Below, piece after piece: positions 28,978-40,605 of a DNA stretch of 64,000 nucleotides; position 1 is the stretch's first letter; each line of letters starts with the position of its first letter. The DNA comes from Lunularia cruciata (lineage: Eukaryota > Streptophyta > Marchantiopsida > Lunulariales > Lunulariaceae), in NCBI GenBank assembly GCA_948567375.1, contig OX419758.1, positions 59,525,001 through 59,589,000 on the forward strand, in the 5' to 3' direction. The notes below the pieces were generated by a model that saw only the letters and a list, made by a program, of their open reading frames with translations, was not told the DNA's origin and made no database searches. Made by a program: the position numbers and the translations under genes.

Positions 28978-31753
28978 ACTGCTATGGCAAGTAGTAGAGA
29001 AACTCAAGTTCATGGAGGACAAGGTGGTAGAGGTGGTGATAGAGGATCTATACCTAGTAGAGGTGCAATACTTGCCCTTACTTCTGATACAACTATGGCT
29101 ACTTGGATTAAGTTATTGGAGTAGAGATTGGTTAATATGGCCATTGCTTAGAGGAGATCAGATTCGGGTGTTGAGGCTTCCACCTCATATGCTGGTGATA
29201 AAGAGGACTTCATGTGCGGGGCAGCACAGGTGGATACATCTGCAACAATGATTAGGAGTGTAGTATGTGCTCTAAAGACTAGAGGAGCATCAATGGAGTT
29301 GGGAGACATGTCAGACTTCCCTAGTGCAGGTGTGGTAGGTAATGATGGAGTGCATGATAGACTACCTACTAGTCAACCACTTGTTACACAGATTGAGTCT
29401 AGCATGATGTTGGGGGTGGCTCAGCTGATTATGTGGTGTTCTTTGTTTTTAGCCAGTGATATATTTACATTGGGAGTTGACCCAACCCCAATGGTTTGGT
29501 TGGTTGCCACGCTTTGTGAGAGTAAGGATGATGCGGTTTCTACTACTAGAGTAGAGGTAGTTGATAGTGGAGCTGAGTTGGTTGAGGACCATGGGATCCA
29601 TTTAGCAACCAATGGTCTATGGTAGGCAACAACAGCTAAACTAGAGGAGTTGCTAGCTAGATTGGCCTTTGAGAGAGCATGGTTTACACCTAGTGTTGTC
29701 CTATTGGATAACTAGAGTGTGATTTTCTATTTGGTTGGACCTTCAAGAAAGTTCTATACACCATAAAGAGTCTTGTTAGACTCTGGTACCCAACCCCTTA
29801 TGTTGGGGAAGGCTGCAATAGTCAGTTTGGAGTTATGAAAGACCGATGTGAAAAGATGTCCATTTCAAATCCAAATATCTCTAGGTGATCATTCGACACA
29901 ATACATCACACATGGGGAGCTTGTTGTTTAGGTTCAACTTGATCATCTGATTGATAGCTTGGTGGTGAGAGCTCAAGCTATTGCGATAATAATTGAGTCA
30001 TATGATGTGCTAGTTGGGGGAGCAGTGTGATACCCCATGGGTTTCATTGACTATTGGGAGGAGACAGCCTCCTATAGACCAAGTTGAAAATCTAGTGAGA
30101 GACGGGTAGACTGCCAAGACCAGTCTTGGCTCACTTCAGTTCGGGACCATGGCAACATTAGTTTTAGCTTTCAATGGTGAAGTTACTTGGCCTGGTGACT
30201 TGTTGGAGGGGAACACTTATGTAGAGAATACTCCAGTATTAGAGGAGATCACTCGGATTTGGAGTACAAATGGGATTGTTCCATTGTGGAGTTCAAAGGA
30301 GGCATTATAGCAAAATGTAGATCAATTGGTGCAACAAGCTTGGAGTGGAGCCTTCATACCATCAGGCAGATGAGTGTGAGGATGAGCCTCTAGAGTCAAT
30401 TACTTTGACACCTCTGGATACCACACTCATTTCTTGGCAACATCCAATAGAGGAGATATGTCTATTGAAGTTGTTTGATGGGATTAATATTGGACTAGCT
30501 ATGGTATTACAGGTGGGTATATGAGTACAAAGGTAATTGTATCTAGAGAGAGATGAGACTGTTAGGTGAGTCTCTCTACATCATGTGGCACACTTGGCAT
30601 ATTTGTATCTTGAGTTATTACCAATGTCAACAATCAGAGGTTACCAAAAGGCCTTACCAATAGACATTTCCTTACGGGGGCGCATGATCTGGAGAGACAT
30701 GAGGCCTATTCACTTGGTGATACTTGGATGGCCATGTTAGGGACATACACATGCTGGCCAAGGTTTGGGTCTTTAGGATCCTTGTTTTGGTGTGTTTTGG
30801 GAGATGTTACGGATACTACGACATCTCTAGGTTCATCAGTCCGTTTCTCCAATTTACTTTTTGGAGAACGTTCCTTTGATGGGTGATTCTCGCACCAAAG
30901 TGGTGGCGAGTACGCATTAGGTCCATTCTTGGATGGGACCTGTTGTATTTTTTGATGCAACCAGAGTAGGATCACGGGCTCATTGTCTTTGTCTTTGGTG
31001 GAAGAACCTCTTACCTAGAGAGGTTTTACAACATGCTTATGATGGGATTCAACAACTTGACCACATCCTTGTTGATGACATCTTGGATGTTGGACGTTAG
31101 TCTCAAACAATGATAGTGGTTTGATAGGTCACCTATTGCAATGGTGAACCTAGTTGGATAGCCTAGAGCAACATTTCCCACACTCATGAATTTCCCAAGC
31201 TCTCATGCTTTTCACGAGGGAGGACTTGGACTTGTTTAAGACTCACAATTACAAAAGTTGGTGGAGCTTAACGCCAATGAGAGAGAGCGGGCAATGGGTT
31301 TTTGCACTAGTATTACCGCTGTTCCAACAATGTTAGAGGCATCCAAGCATAAGGTGTTAGGTCAGGCTATGGACTTGAATTGTTTGACTTGGATTATGAG
31401 CCTTGGCTTGGTAGAGCAGCGTAGATGCGCTTGATAGGCATACTATCAAGCACATCACTACTCAGACACTTGTGAGCCCTATGCCTATCAAGACGATTGA
31501 GGCACATGTTAGGGGTGATGGACCAAGTGGACATGGTATTCTTGGGACACAGCCAGTAGCTACTAGGGAGAGTGGTCTACTTGGAGTCCTTCCAAGTGAG
31601 CGTGGGCTAATTGGATTACACCCTTGGTCCACTTGGGATGCAGCTAGAGGACGTGTGGAGCTTGTAGCTAAAGCGGAATGAGTTTTTCATATAGAGATTG
31701 GGGCCTCTAGTGGTCGAGGACATGACACTATTGCTCCCAAGGGCCTAGTGTAG
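28978..31753 (+). pseudogene. Family M copy M1: end of gag, protease, methyltransferase, decayed
   Basis: This is the second part of M1. It covers the Gly/Arg-rich end of gag (near 29010-29060), the protease (LLDSGTQPLML near 29775) and the methyltransferase. Motif I reads LKLFDGINIGL near 30465, motif IV GWPC near 30728, motif VI LENVPLMGD near 30860-30890, motif VIII region HCLCLWWKN near 30983, and the tail KVLGQAMDLN near 31350. The last keeps GQA where M3 has GHA. Many stops and a few frameshifts are present, most explained by C-to-T changes. It ends at the conserved TAG (31751-31753) followed by CAGCCA. It is non-functional, but it shows the domain arrangement predates M3. Confidence 0.88.
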
Positions 31754-34137
31754 CAGCCAATTAATATGTCCTCCACTCTTGCGACAATTACAAAAGATAC
31801 TTGGGAGCCAAATCTTGGACCCAAACTTATAGGAGAGGAAAGATGGAGAGTTTGGAGATTCTTGAGGAACTACACAAGTTATTTTGCTTTTAGTATGAAG
31901 GATTCGTGTGCTCTGAATGGAATTGGTATTTGGATTGAGCTGACTAGCAATACACTAATTTTTTGACGTCCTAATTGATATAGTGATATCAAGATGACAT
32001 TGATTCAGAGCCAAAGTAGTGACCTTTTTGAGGCTGGTTTGGTAGAGATTTCACATGGAGAGTATGCATCAACAACAATGATGCCAACCAAGAAAGATAT
32101 GCATGGAAACTACACAAATAGGCAGATGTGTGGAGATTATTGTCCTATCAACCAACAGACTAGGGCTGATTGGTATGGCATGCCTACACTAGAGGAGATC
32201 CTTGTTACGATTGGGCATGCAAAGGTCTTTAGTACTTTGGATCTTTGAGCAGGATATCATTAGTTGCTGATCAAAGTGGATGACAAGTCCAAGACAACAT
32301 TTTGGGCTATTGATCCTCATGGCAAGGATGTGATATATCAGTAGAGGTTCTAACCATTTGAGTTAAGAATGCTCTTACCGAGTTCTAGAGGGTCATAGAT
32401 AGGATACTAGCTGGCTTGGATTTTGCTTGGTGCTATATTGATGATATTTTGGTCTATAACACTACTGTGGAGGAGCATGAGAGATAGTTATTGGAAGTGT
32501 TTGAGAGGTTGAGATCTCATGGACTCAAATTACATCTAGGGAAGTGTAGGTTCTTCCATGAACAGATTGAGTATTTGGGTCACACTATATCTACCCTGGA
32601 GGACTTGGTGTTCAGCAGACCAAGGTGGAGGCTATTGCACATATTCCTTGGCCTATGGATGTGAGTAAAATGCAAGCATTCCTTGGTGAACTTTGATCAC
32701 CACTACGTTAGAGGATGTAGTGCCATTGCCAAGGCCTTGACAAAGCCAACCAAGCTTACACAAGAGTAGTGTTGGGGAGATGAACAAGAGAACGCTTTTG
32801 TAGAGCTCAAGGAGAGGTTGACATCTACTCTTATTTTAAGGAGATTGATCAGAGGATGATCATTTCAGGTTCATATTGATTGGAGTATGTTGGGGCTTGG
32901 AGCGGTGCTCACCCAACATGATGATGAGGGGAAAGAGTTTGTGGTATCCTATGCTAGTTGCTACAACAATTCAACGGAGGTGAAATATAGTTCATATGAG
33001 GGAGAGTGCTTGGCAAAAGTTTGGGCTAGAACACATTTCCCATGTTACCCATTTGGTAACACCTTCACTCTCATCACTGATCATCAACTACTTAAGAGGT
33101 TGATAGATTCTGACAAGCTTTCAAAAAAGCTTGCATGATGGACTCCGATTTTAGAGGAGTATGGTTTCATGATTTTTCACAGACCTAGAATGGTGAACCG
33201 TGATGCAGATGAGTTGAGTAAAAACCCATGAACCAGCCAATAGGATCAGACCAGAGCACATTGGCATGGTGAGACAGATGAGGAGATGATGCTAGGTTGG
33301 CATGCATTGGCCTTTTTGTATATATTTTTTGAGGCCTTGGTGGTATCTCTCTCAATGCATATAGGAGGAGTTATTGAGGTCATAGATCCAAAGAGTGAAG
33401 ATATTGGTACAGTTCAATGAGACATTTATGATGTTGTCTTAGTGATGGGCTATCTTTGCATTGGTGTGGTGGGTAGCACAATTGGAGCCAAGGAGAGAGA
33501 TCATGTCATTCAACAAGCCAGACAATTCAATTTGGAGGGCAGACACCTTTGCATGTATGGGAGGATAGTAGAGTGCAAGTAGTACCACTTCCATTTCAGA
33601 AACCACAGTTGGTCCGTCATGCTCATGAGGAGGTATGACATTTTGGAGTAAAGCGTATATATAGCTTACTCTAGAGTCATTATTGATGGCATGGTATGCA
33701 TACCAAGGTACAACCATTTGTTTTCAGATGTGTAGTTTGTGCTTGAGTTAGAGTATCATTCAATGCTCCTATGCCACAATTACACCTATTACCTATCATG
33801 AGATTAGGTTACCATTGGACTTTAGACTTTGCTGGACCTTTACCATTGACCATGAGACATCATTGGTATGTTTTGGTGATGGTGGAGAACTTCTTGAAGT
33901 GGATTGAGTTGGTCCAATGAAGGGACGGATTACTCATTCATAGATCAGGTTCTTAGTCATTTTGGTGCACAAGTTGAGGTTTTGACTGATCAGAGTATAA
34001 AGTTCTTGGGCGAGTTTCAGGTCTTGTGTGACAAGGCTTTGGTTGATCATTGTACTACCTCTCAAGATCACCTTGAGGCATATGGCTTTGTAGAGAAAGT
34101 GGTTCAGACGATGAAGAGAGGATTGCAAAAGTAGCAT
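31754..34137 (+). pseudogene. Family M copy M1: pol to integrase core, decayed and truncated
   Basis: It continues in phase after the TAG with TWEPNLGPKLIGEERWRVW, then reverse transcriptase (YIDDI near 32433), RNase H (32887-33230) and integrase (core near 33830-34130). Stops and small indels are frequent. It breaks at about 34137 within the integrase, shortly after the catalytic Glu region, where minus-strand G2 sequence begins. The PHD finger and 3' end are missing. Confidence 0.85.
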
Positions 34138-37100
34138 GAAATGTCATAGCATAGTTGTAGTAATGCTTCTTGTAAATTCTCCTCCTCTATTAGAAACCAA
34201 CTCCAAAGGGCATCCAAACCTAGTGATAATGTGTTCATTAAGAAATCTACCCACTTCATCTTCATTCTTGTCCCTCAATGGTCTAGCCTCACCCACTTGG
34301 TAAGGTAATCAATAACTACCACAATGTATCGATTGTTCCTTGGGGTTTTATTGAGAGGACCTACAAAATCAATTCCCCACTTCTCAAAAGGTCCTAGCAA
34401 TGGAATTGATCTAAGTGGTGGAGTGGATGTGAACTTTCTAGCAAAAGCTTGACAAACATGACAAGTTTTGCAATAATCAAGACAATCCTTGAAAATCCTT
34501 CTCAAATGGTAACCTACATCTAGAATCTTGAAAGTAGTCACCTTTCCTGCAAAGTGTCCTCCACATACTAAACCTTCATGAAACTCCTTTATGAGTAGGA
34601 TAGACTTTTCCTTACCCACTGCTCTTTGAAGTAGATCATCTGCTCCTTGGTGAAAAAGAATATCCTCCACCATTGTGTAAGGTCTAGATCTTGCTGCAAG
34701 GGCCTTCCTCTCCCTAGCATGCATCCCTTCTGGATAGTTACTTCTTGTCACAAAATCCACAATCTCCTTGTACTCCATTGGAACCTCTTGAGTGACTGAG
34801 ATTGTCATGAGCTCCTCATCCGGGAAGGAATCATCCACTGGCTCATCTCTATCATGATCATAGGCTCTAGATAACAAATCAGCATTTGCATGTTTCTTTC
34901 TAGGACTATCCTCAATGGTGTAGTCATACTAAAACAAGAGTATCATCCACCTTGCTAGTCTCCCTTCAACATTAGGCTTGTTGAAGATGTACTTCAAAGC
35001 CTTGTGATCCGTGACAATGGTGGTTTTCCCTCCAATCAAGTAGTGTCTAAACTTCTTGAGACCAAAGATCACTGCCAACCCTTCTCTCTCTGTGACAGAG
35101 TAGTTCTTCTCTGCTGAAACCATCTGCCTACTAGCATAAGCTATTGGATGATCATGCCCATCTTGGTCTAATTGACTAAGAGTGCATCCTATAGCTACAT
35201 TAGAAGCATCAGTGTAGAGAATGAAAGGTTTACTCCAATCAGATTAAGCAAGAATTGGAGCTACAAGGGATTGCTTGAGCTCCTCAAAAGCTTTGAGAGC
35301 CTCCTTGTCCTCCAAAATCACTATGTAATCTACACCCTTCTTCATGTAGATGGTCAATGCATAAGCCTTGTTCGAAAATGAGAAGATGAACCTTCTATAG
35401 TATCCAACCATCCCCAAGAATTGGTGTAACTTTGTCAAGCTTGAAGGTAATAGAAGAATATGAGATTTTCCTCACCTTCTCAGGATCAATTGCTATTCCA
35501 TCCTTGGAGATGATGTGCCCCAAAAGTAGACCTTCTTCACATCTAAAAATGCACTTCTTTGGGTTGAGTGATGCATTTGCCTCATCCAAGCGTTGCAAGA
35601 CCTTGATTAGGTGCTCAAAGTGCTCCTCCTTGCTCCCATAGACACAAAAGTCATCAATGAAGTCTCTCACAAATTTCCCAATGAAAGGTTCAAATACCTT
35701 GTTCATGAACCATTGGAATGTAGCTGGAGCATTGCAAAGCCCAAAAGGCATGACCTTGAAAGCGTAAGTTCTCCAAGGTGTGGTGAATGTGGTGAGTTGT
35801 TGATGCTCTGGTACAATCTTGATTTGGTTATATCCACTCTAACCATCTCCAAGATTGTACCTCTCATGACCTACAACCTCCTCCAAGATCTCATCAATGA
35901 ATGGCAATGGGTAGTAGTCCTTCTTGGTAACATCATTGAGCTTCTTGTTATCCACACATACCCGAAGCTTGCCATTCTTTTTTTTCACAATGACAATTGG
36001 AGACACCCATTCTGAATTCTCTACCTCAAAGATAAATCCGGCCTCCTTGAGCTTATCAATCTCCTCCTTCACAACCAAAGATATTGGTGGGCTAATGCAA
36101 CATTGCTTTTGGCGGATTGGTCTTGCATGTGACTCCACCTTTATCTTGTGATCCTCCAAGGTGACTTCCTTCAAATCCTTGTAACTAAAAGCAAACACAT
36201 TGATGAACTTGCGGAAAATCTCCTCAAATCTCACCTTCTCCTCCTTGGTAACATTTGTGCCATACTTGAGGGTAGATAACCTTCTCTCTACCTCCTCAAG
36301 TGTCAATGGTGATTTATCTAGGTCCTTCAAAACCTCTGGCTTAGGTGCAAAATGCATAGTACACAAAGGATACACATCTGAATCAGATTCAGATTCAGAT
36401 TCATCCTCCTCCATGGAAGTCTCCTCTTCAATGCTTGTGTCCATACCTGAAGCTCCTTCTTCAGAATTTGATTCCCAATAATCAGAAGATGGTGTATCTA
36501 AATGTGAAGTGTTGGTGGTGTTAGTCATAGGAACTATGACTCTATGGTTTGATGGCCCACTCCTCAAGTACCCTTTGTGCCATTGATCAGTTATGCGTGC
36601 TGCTCTCAACCATGGCCTCCCAAGAAGTAAGTCATAGCTTGAATCCTTCAAGACTTGGAAATTCATGAGATTTTGAACTCCCATAACTGAAACTACCACT
36701 TTATCCATCACCCCTCCTAGTCTAACTTGTTGCTTGTTTGCCATGCTCACCACAAATGTTGAAGGTCTTGAGGGTATCATGCCCAACTTCTTCATCAACC
36801 TTTCTGACATGGCATTTACTACTGATCCTCCATCAACCAATGCATCCTTGATGTTGTGACCATTCACTCTCACATCAATCTTGGAGGCATATTCACAAGC
36901 CTCCTATGGTGCTAACTTGGTATCTACCACCCCCATTGATACTGGAGCTTTTACCTTCTTCTTCTTCTTCTTGCTCCTTGTAGAACTCAAACCACCTCTA
37001 AGCTCCTTTCTCAAGGTAGGGTTCAAAGCAATCAATTGGCCCACTGTGATGTTAGCCTTGTGACTACCAACATCCTCCAACACATTGTAGTTCCATTGTT

Positions 37101-38338
37101 GCTTTGAAATCAAGAAATCCTCCATCCACAACTTCTTCCTTGGAGTCTTTGTTGTTGATGGTGTTGAGGTACAAGTGCTCCTAGTAGACATAGGAGTATC
37201 CTTGCTTGGAGTAAATCCTTGAGAAGAGTGAACATCCTCTGCAAAACAAGCTCTCTTCTCCTCTTGTGCCAAAAGCTCCAAATTAAGACTCTTGGAGTTT
37301 GAGCACTCTCCCTTCTCATACTTTCTCTCCACCACATCTATAGATACTATCCCCTTACCTTTTTTGGATTAGGAGCCACTTGGGTTTCACTACCACCCTC
37401 TTTCCCTCTATTGGCTCCCTCATAACCCCTTCCTCCATGGTAAGTGGAATTTGGGCAATTCCTTTGGATATGGTCTCTTCCTCCACAACCAAAAAAATTT
37501 CTATCATTGAAATTGTTTGTTGGTTGATCTCCTCAATATGGATAGTTTCCATAACTCCTAGGCCCTCTCCCTACATTTTGATCCACCTCTCTCTTCTCCC
37601 ATAGTTGCACCACATTGATCTTGAGATCCGCAAGTTGTTCTATGATGGTTTGAAGTGGATCCTTTGGTGGAGGTGCAAGAATTGGAGCAACTAATGTTTG
37701 TGGTGCAACCCTTATCACCAAAGTATCAAAAGTTCCATACTTGTAGCCTTGAGGAGGATGCACAACCTCCTTCACCACCAAATCACTCTCATCCCCTTCC
37801 AATCTCTCCTCCATACGAATTGTGATCTTGATAGCTTCAACCTTGGAAGAAGGTTTTTCATATCTCACCTTTCTTCTAATTTGTGGTCTCAACCCTCCCA
37901 CAAAATTCTTGGTGAGCATGGCCCCTATGCCAATCATTGTAGTCTCCACATCATCCCCACACTTCTTCAACACTATGTGAAATATGGACTCTAACTTTTC
38001 CATTCTTTCCACATAGACTCTCACTTTCTCTCCATTTCCTTGCTTGAGAAATGTAACCTCACTCATCAATCTCTCATAACTCTCATTAGGAAGAAAGTTC
38101 TCAATGAGTGCTGAAGTCAAAGTCTCCCAAGAATCCTCTTCCACATCTTTCTTCTCTCTCTCTTTTGGTATTTTGACTCATACCATGTAAGTGCTGCATC
38201 CTCAAAGAAATATGGTAATAATGAGGCCCACTCATTCTTCCTCCTCTCATTGTTTCCTATGCAAGCTCTCTTGAAGTCTCTCACAAAGACCTCCACATCT
38301 TCTCCATCCTTGCCAAAGAAAACCGGAAGTTTCCCCAT
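34138..38338 (-). pseudogene. G2 gag-pol, decayed
   Basis: It parallels the G1 polyprotein from its ATG (38338) to about residue 1395. The longest open pieces are 35839-36873 (protease to reverse transcriptase, LVDGGSVVNAM near 36840) and 34275-34877 (integrase zinc region and first core Asp). Frame breaks occur near 38130, 37350 and 36900, and stops near 35839, 35244 and 34929. The gag knuckle region is damaged near 37500, where the frame is lost. Confidence 0.88.
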
Positions 38339-38580
38339 CTTAACCCTTCACTATCTTTCTTTTCTCTCTCAATTTTTTTTCTTTTTTTTCTTTTCTTTTC
38401 TCTCACTCTATTATTAATAGAGTATATACATGAATAACACCATCTGAGAATAATCCACTCTAGGGAACACAAAAGTTTCAAGTTGCTCCAAGATTTCTAT
38501 AGCAATATCAAATCCTAGAGTGCATATTAATCTAACTCTCATGGATAGTTTATCCATAAGTTGAAAGATTATTTCCATCA

Positions 38581-39054
38581 CTAATCTTGAGAACTAGTTG
38601 ATGAAGGTGGTAGTATTTCTGTAGCTGTACTAAGACTCTCTCCAAGATCTTTCACCAAAGTCTCCAAAAGTGATTTTACTCCACTACACTCATGTCCTTT
38701 TGGAAGTCCTTCCACTCCACAAACCTCACACAACTCCTTGGTCTTAGATCTTCTCCCTCCTAATCTTGGTGAAGAAGGTCCAACATGCAAACCCAAGTCA
38801 AGTAAGCCTCTCCTTTCCTTCAATCTCTTGCTCTCAAAGGTCAATGGACATGAACTTGCCTTATTTCCCTTCTCTCTACATAGAAAGCACTTAGACTCAC
38901 TCTTTCCTCCAAGTGGTGTAGGTTTTTGGATCTTCTCAATACTCTCTTCAAATTCTATTGTAAACTTTCTTTTCCTCAAATCCACCCCTAAAATCACCTC
39001 AAACCCTTGGTGAACCTTGCATAATCTCAATTTCCACTCTTGATGACCCTCCAT
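38581..39054 (-). CDS. Accessory zinc-knuckle ORF of G2
   Basis: This 157-codon frame has the same length as the G1 accessory ORF and about a dozen substitutions. The knuckle reads CFLCREKGNKASSC, so the usual His has become Asn, which should weaken zinc binding. It stays open although the neighbouring gag-pol frame is broken several times. That may be chance, given its small size. Confidence 0.55.
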   Translation of the reverse strand: MEGHQEWKLRLCKVHQGFEVILGVDLRKRKFTIEFEESIEKIQKPTPLGGKSESKCFLCREKGNKASSCPLTFESKRLKERRGLLDLGLHVGPSSPRLGGRRSKTKELCEVCGVEGLPKGHECSGVKSLLETLVKDLGESLSTATEILPPSSTSSQD

Positions 39055-39913
39055 GTTCCCAAGATCAATCTAAACACTCAAACATGCTTTTTGTTGCTCT
39101 CAAACTCCTCATGCATGAGATCTCCACTCTACAGAATTGACCCTTCCTCACAATGTCACTCAAATCTCCCAACCAGTATGTGACAGTCCTTTGAAATTTT
39201 TAAAACTTGATCACAACTCTAGGGTGTCCCTCCGTGCAAAATTTCAGATCTTTTCATTGAGCCATTTGGCCTAAATACCTTTCTATTCAGCACACATATT
39301 TCAGATTTGGTCTGAAAACCACCCCCATCACTTCAAAATCTCATAACTCCCTACGCAAGAAAGATCTCTCTCTAATTTTTGTGGCAGCGGGTAGGATAAA
39401 ATGCACTTAATTTTCTTGGAAATTTTCAAGACAATTCATTGAAAATTGAAGAAATAGCAGACTCTGTACAATTTTCCAGAGAGCATGCAGTTGCGGGAGC
39501 ACTTTACCCTATCAACTTTCAAAAATTCTAGTCCAAAGCCCATAGTAGCTCTCAAAATAATTTTAAGTGTGCTAACTGAAAGATAACCTAAGCTATCATA
39601 TATATAAATTTCAAGTCCAGATCTAAAACTTGAGATTTTGCTCAAAATCACCTTAATCCCCAAAATCTGCAATCCACCTCACACAATCTCTCCAATTCCT
39701 CTCATGTGTACAAGATGTAAAAAATCACCTCAGAGACATCATAATGAACTACATGGTATAAAAATGGATCTTGGTTCTCTAACATAAGTTCAGCACTCTC
39801 CTCTCCTAATGTTCTCTCCAAGTGAGCTCTCATAGCCTCCTTCTGCCTAATGTAGAATTGAACGCGGAACATTATCTTGCCTTCTAGAGAGGTCCTGGCA
39901 ACGGAACCAAAAA

Positions 39914-40605
39914 TGTGAGCCAGCCTGTCTCTCACTCAGGATGAACCTCTGATGGCTATTATGGTAGCGCACCATGGACTAAGAAGGCAATGAACCCCAA
40001 CTCCATCATACTCCTCTGAGGCTAACACTTCAAGATTCAAGACATTGCTCACTAGAGAACTCAACGAGAGAGAGATAGTTGCAAATGAAAGGATGTTGAT
40101 TACCTCCTCATCCCTTGTTTATATACTTGTGAAATAGTTATGCACCAAAGTTACTAATTACTGGAGTAACTCAAGTTACTAGGCTAAAATTCAAGTAAAG
40201 TGAAAAAGTAGAAAGGAATATCTATTCACATGGGCATATTCCCCTAAGCATGTGGTCTTATCTTGACCCAACCACTAAGTCAAAGATTCTTTCACATGGG
40301 CTATCCTTGGACTAAAGAAAAATCTAAAACAAAAAGACTTGCGGGCCCAAGAGTTCTCAACTCTTTCCTCAAAGCCAAACACCTAGAAATAATACCAAAT
40401 AAACACATTAAAATCCAAAATAAAGGTGCTCATCTTTTCTACTTCCTCTAAAGTAAGGTCTGCTCTATCTTAGCTATGACTAACTTTAGCTAATCATGAT
40501 TAATGTAGAATCATCATTTATCTCTATATAAATAATATCTTTCAAATACTTGTAATACCAAGCTAAATATCACAATACCACACACATGCATAAATGGGTG
40601 CTATA
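39914..40605 (-). repeat. G2 5' LTR
   Basis: This ~692-bp copy of the G LTR on the minus strand carries several small differences from G1, including a changed first few bases (TATAGCACCC instead of TGTAACACCC). It abuts family L sequence at 40606. Confidence 0.85.

Larger units (their letters stand above)
34138..40605 (-). mobile_element. Family G element G2, decayed and 3'-truncated
   Basis: This is a minus-strand copy of G1. It has a 5' LTR (39914-40605), a primer site, the leader ORF, the accessory ORF and gag-pol running down to the integrase core. The integrase end and the 3' LTR are missing at the junction with M1. Base substitutions, frameshifts and small indels relative to G1 are spread throughout, so it is older than G1. 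Confidence 0.9.
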
